This document shows positions 62,597 to 64,000 of a DNA stretch of 64,000 bases, one piece after another (position 1 is the first letter of the stretch; each line of letters opens with the position of its first letter). Below the pieces are notes generated by a model. That model made no database searches, was not told the DNA's origin, and saw only the letters and a program-made list of their open reading frames with translations. The stretch comes from Afipia massiliensis. GTDB taxonomy: Bacteria; Pseudomonadota; Alphaproteobacteria; Rhizobiales; Xanthobacteraceae. Position numbers and translations under genes: made by a program. Location of the stretch: assembly GCF_014203115.1 (NCBI RefSeq), contig NZ_JACHIJ010000001.1, positions 310,001 to 374,000 on the forward strand. The letters run 5' to 3'.

Positions 62597-63661
62597 CTAA
62601 TCTCCAGTTCCAAAAAGTGTGGGCGGCACGATGTAGAAGCCTCTTCCGATAGGCGCGGCAGCGCCTCTTTCATCGAGGATCGCAAGATTGATTATCGGCA
62701 TAACGCCGGTGGCGCGGACGGCCTCGATATCGATGACGCCCCGGTCGCGATGAATGATGGCGCACCCGCGCGTTTGCGCATCTGGCGGAAGCAGATGCGC
62801 CCACTCTGCCGCGAGCATTGGCGCATGATTCAGCGCCTGTCCGCCAAATCCGCAGACATCGACGAGCGCACTGTCCCCGATGGCGCCGAGCGCAGGCGCT
62901 TCCTGCTGCGAATTGAAACGGATTCCCGTTGGGGGCGCGCATGGCACAGTGGCCCAGCGTGTCGTGCCGCGCCGGCGCAAGCCGAATTCAATGCCGTTGC
63001 CGCCGATGGCCACGATCTCGCTTGCCGAAGCCTGCAATTTCCAGGCAGCCCAGGCCATCCAGATGCCCAGAACGAACCCGGGATTTGCTCGGATGTCGGC
63101 TGCTATCCCCGCGGGCGTCTTGTTCAAAAGTTCGAGGAATAGCTCGTTCCCTGCACGGGTGATAGCATGGCAGTCGTCGCCGCTACGCAGCGCCTGCCGC
63201 ATCATCGATTCAACGTCCGGGAGAGTGGCGAGTTGCGGATTGATGGCCTGCGCTGCCTCTGCGGTCCAATCGCGCGCACGCGTAACGCAGAGCGGATCGG
63301 CGGAGCCAAATCGCAGCGCTGGCGGCGGCCCCTCCGACACGGGAGAATAGAAGACGTTATCCTTGTCCCCGACCTCCAAGCACCACATCGACGGTGCGAC
63401 GACCATCGCAAGCGGAACAACGACACCATGATCCTGCGCCGGTTCAAGTAAAAGAGAACCCGCCTCAAGCATCGCGCGCGCGGTCACGGCATCCCCGGCG
63501 AAGCCGCCGACTACAACAGCCTGCTCCGCCGCCGCCATGACGGCACGTGGGGGTTTACCTTTGAAAGGCGGTCCAGCATGGAGCAAAGTGCGCTCCGGCA
63601 GGTTCGCCTTGGCCTCACTTAACCGAACGAGACGACGAAGATGCGCGAGCTTCCGATTCAT
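62597..63661 (-). CDS. DUF1116-like protein
   Basis: 354 residues similar to the DUF1116 (YlbE/YahG) family: ERTLLHAGPPF near the start, IVAIGGNGIEFGLRRRGTTRW and IGDSALVDVCGFGGQALNHAP near the end. Relatives occur with FdrA in purine, oxamate or ureide degradation, but no fdrA is visible here and the protein is shorter than usual (about 420-470). Function not established. ATG 63661 is chosen; a GTG at 63724 would lengthen it by 21 residues. First gene of the minus-strand operon. Confidence 0.7.
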   Translation of the reverse strand: MNRKLAHLRRLVRLSEAKANLPERTLLHAGPPFKGKPPRAVMAAAEQAVVVGGFAGDAVTARAMLEAGSLLLEPAQDHGVVVPLAMVVAPSMWCLEVGDKDNVFYSPVSEGPPPALRFGSADPLCVTRARDWTAEAAQAINPQLATLPDVESMMRQALRSGDDCHAITRAGNELFLELLNKTPAGIAADIRANPGFVLGIWMAWAAWKLQASASEIVAIGGNGIEFGLRRRGTTRWATVPCAPPTGIRFNSQQEAPALGAIGDSALVDVCGFGGQALNHAPMLAAEWAHLLPPDAQTRGCAIIHRDRGVIDIEAVRATGVMPIINLAILDERGAAAPIGRGFYIVPPTLFGTGD

Positions 63662-63756
63662 TCCGCACTCACCTGGCGCGCAGGACGCGCGGCTCTCACG
63701 ACGTTGATTTGCAGCATTCGGCACTTCAAAAGTGCCTTCCTACCAATCTAGTCATT

Positions 63757-63766
63757 CTATTTATAG
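63757..63766. promoter_or_regulatory. CTAT-TT-ATAG palindrome, GntR operator candidate
   Basis: CTATTTATAG is a perfect palindrome, 96 bases upstream of the DUF1116-like gene. Its arms equal those of the palindrome before the GntR gene. Confidence 0.6.
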
Positions 63767-63861
63767 CATGATAGAGATATGCTGCAACTACGCAGAGTAA
63801 GGTTTTTGTGCAGATTGCCGTAATAAATAGCACCTATCGTTCACATTTGCGGCTTGGTCAT

Positions 63862-63873
63862 CCTATCAATAGG
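63862..63873. promoter_or_regulatory. CCTAT-CA-ATAGG palindrome, GntR operator candidate
   Basis: CCTATCAATAGG is a perfect palindrome, eight bases before a TTGACT -35-like element (63882-63887) that reads towards the gene at 63935. A third copy of the CTAT...ATAG motif. Confidence 0.6.
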
Positions 63874-63934
63874 GTGATAGATTGACTTTAGCGCGCTAAC
63901 AGGCGGGCGGGTAAACCGGAGGGAGGAACGTTCG

Positions 63935-64000
63935 ATGAAATCGTCTTGGTCCAGAATATTGCTAGCGATCCTGTCAACCAGCGTTGGGACAGGCGCGATG
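63935..64000 (+). CDS. Start of a secreted protein gene (runs off the window)
   Basis: ATG 63935 after GGAGGGAGGA. The 22 visible residues (KSSWSRILLAILSTSVG and so on) form a signal peptide, as in a periplasmic binding protein. Divergent from the DUF1116-like operon; identity cannot be told from this stretch. Confidence 0.6.
   Translation, partial: MKSSWSRILLAILSTSVGTGAM

Overview
The window looks like chromosomal DNA of a metabolically versatile alphaproteobacterium, most likely of the Bradyrhizobium / Afipia / Rhodopseudomonas group (Nitrobacteraceae). The reasons are the GC-rich coding style, two formate dehydrogenases with an accessory-gene complement typical of that group, a Tup tungstate transporter, a full C-P lyase operon with DUF1045, and a branched-chain-type (Liv) ABC cluster with an acyl-CoA ligase. 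No rRNA, tRNA or CRISPR array was seen. The genus is an inference from protein style, not from a marker gene.

Layout. 1-2855: pstS-pstC-pstA phosphate transporter (minus strand) with a Pho box and an intercistronic hairpin. 3212-8475: cytoplasmic NAD-type formate dehydrogenase (fdsA and a fused fdsG-fdsB), followed in the opposite direction along the map by DUF971 and TusA genes. 8825-10612: moeA and mobB. 10696-15597: Tat-exported membrane formate dehydrogenase (alpha, beta, cytochrome b gamma, FdhX). 15641-20116: a helix-turn-helix/TorD fusion and a five-gene operon of little-studied proteins (lipoate-ligase-like, DUF6505, DUF6352, DUF3305, DUF3306). 20263-24733: a divergent operon of a polyferredoxin, Mrp ATPase, FdhD and MobA. 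24744-31514: two further MoeA-type genes (one fused to a binding-protein domain), tupABC, and a regulator that carries the same binding-protein domain. Together 3212-31514 reads as one formate-oxidation and Mo/W-cofactor island.

31625-32962 encodes a seven-bladed WD40 propeller fused to a c-type cytochrome. 32946-45806 is a phosphonate island: phnGHIJKLMN, phnF, phnCDEE, a second phnM and a DUF1045 2H-phosphoesterase that may replace PhnP. It has good Pho boxes and a perfect PhnF-type palindrome. The pst and phn blocks make this window a joint phosphate-starvation region interrupted by formate genes. 45850-53391 is a Liv-type ABC transporter with an acyl-CoA ligase, under a FadR-type GntR regulator that has two perfect-core operators.

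53500-59880 is accessory DNA: a complete IS66 element bounded by an exact 8-bp target duplication, degenerate repeats, an SDR gene, a short CPBP protease and a frameshifted, truncated autotransporter remnant. 59884-64000 starts a small catabolic cluster: GntR regulator, Rieske oxygenase, SDR, DUF1116-like protein and the start of a secreted protein. It shares a CTAT-N(1-2)-ATAG operator motif. The most promising under-described systems are the formate-dehydrogenase accessory operon with its HTH-TorD switch, and the shared ligand domain linking a MoeA enzyme to the regulator next to the tungstate transporter.
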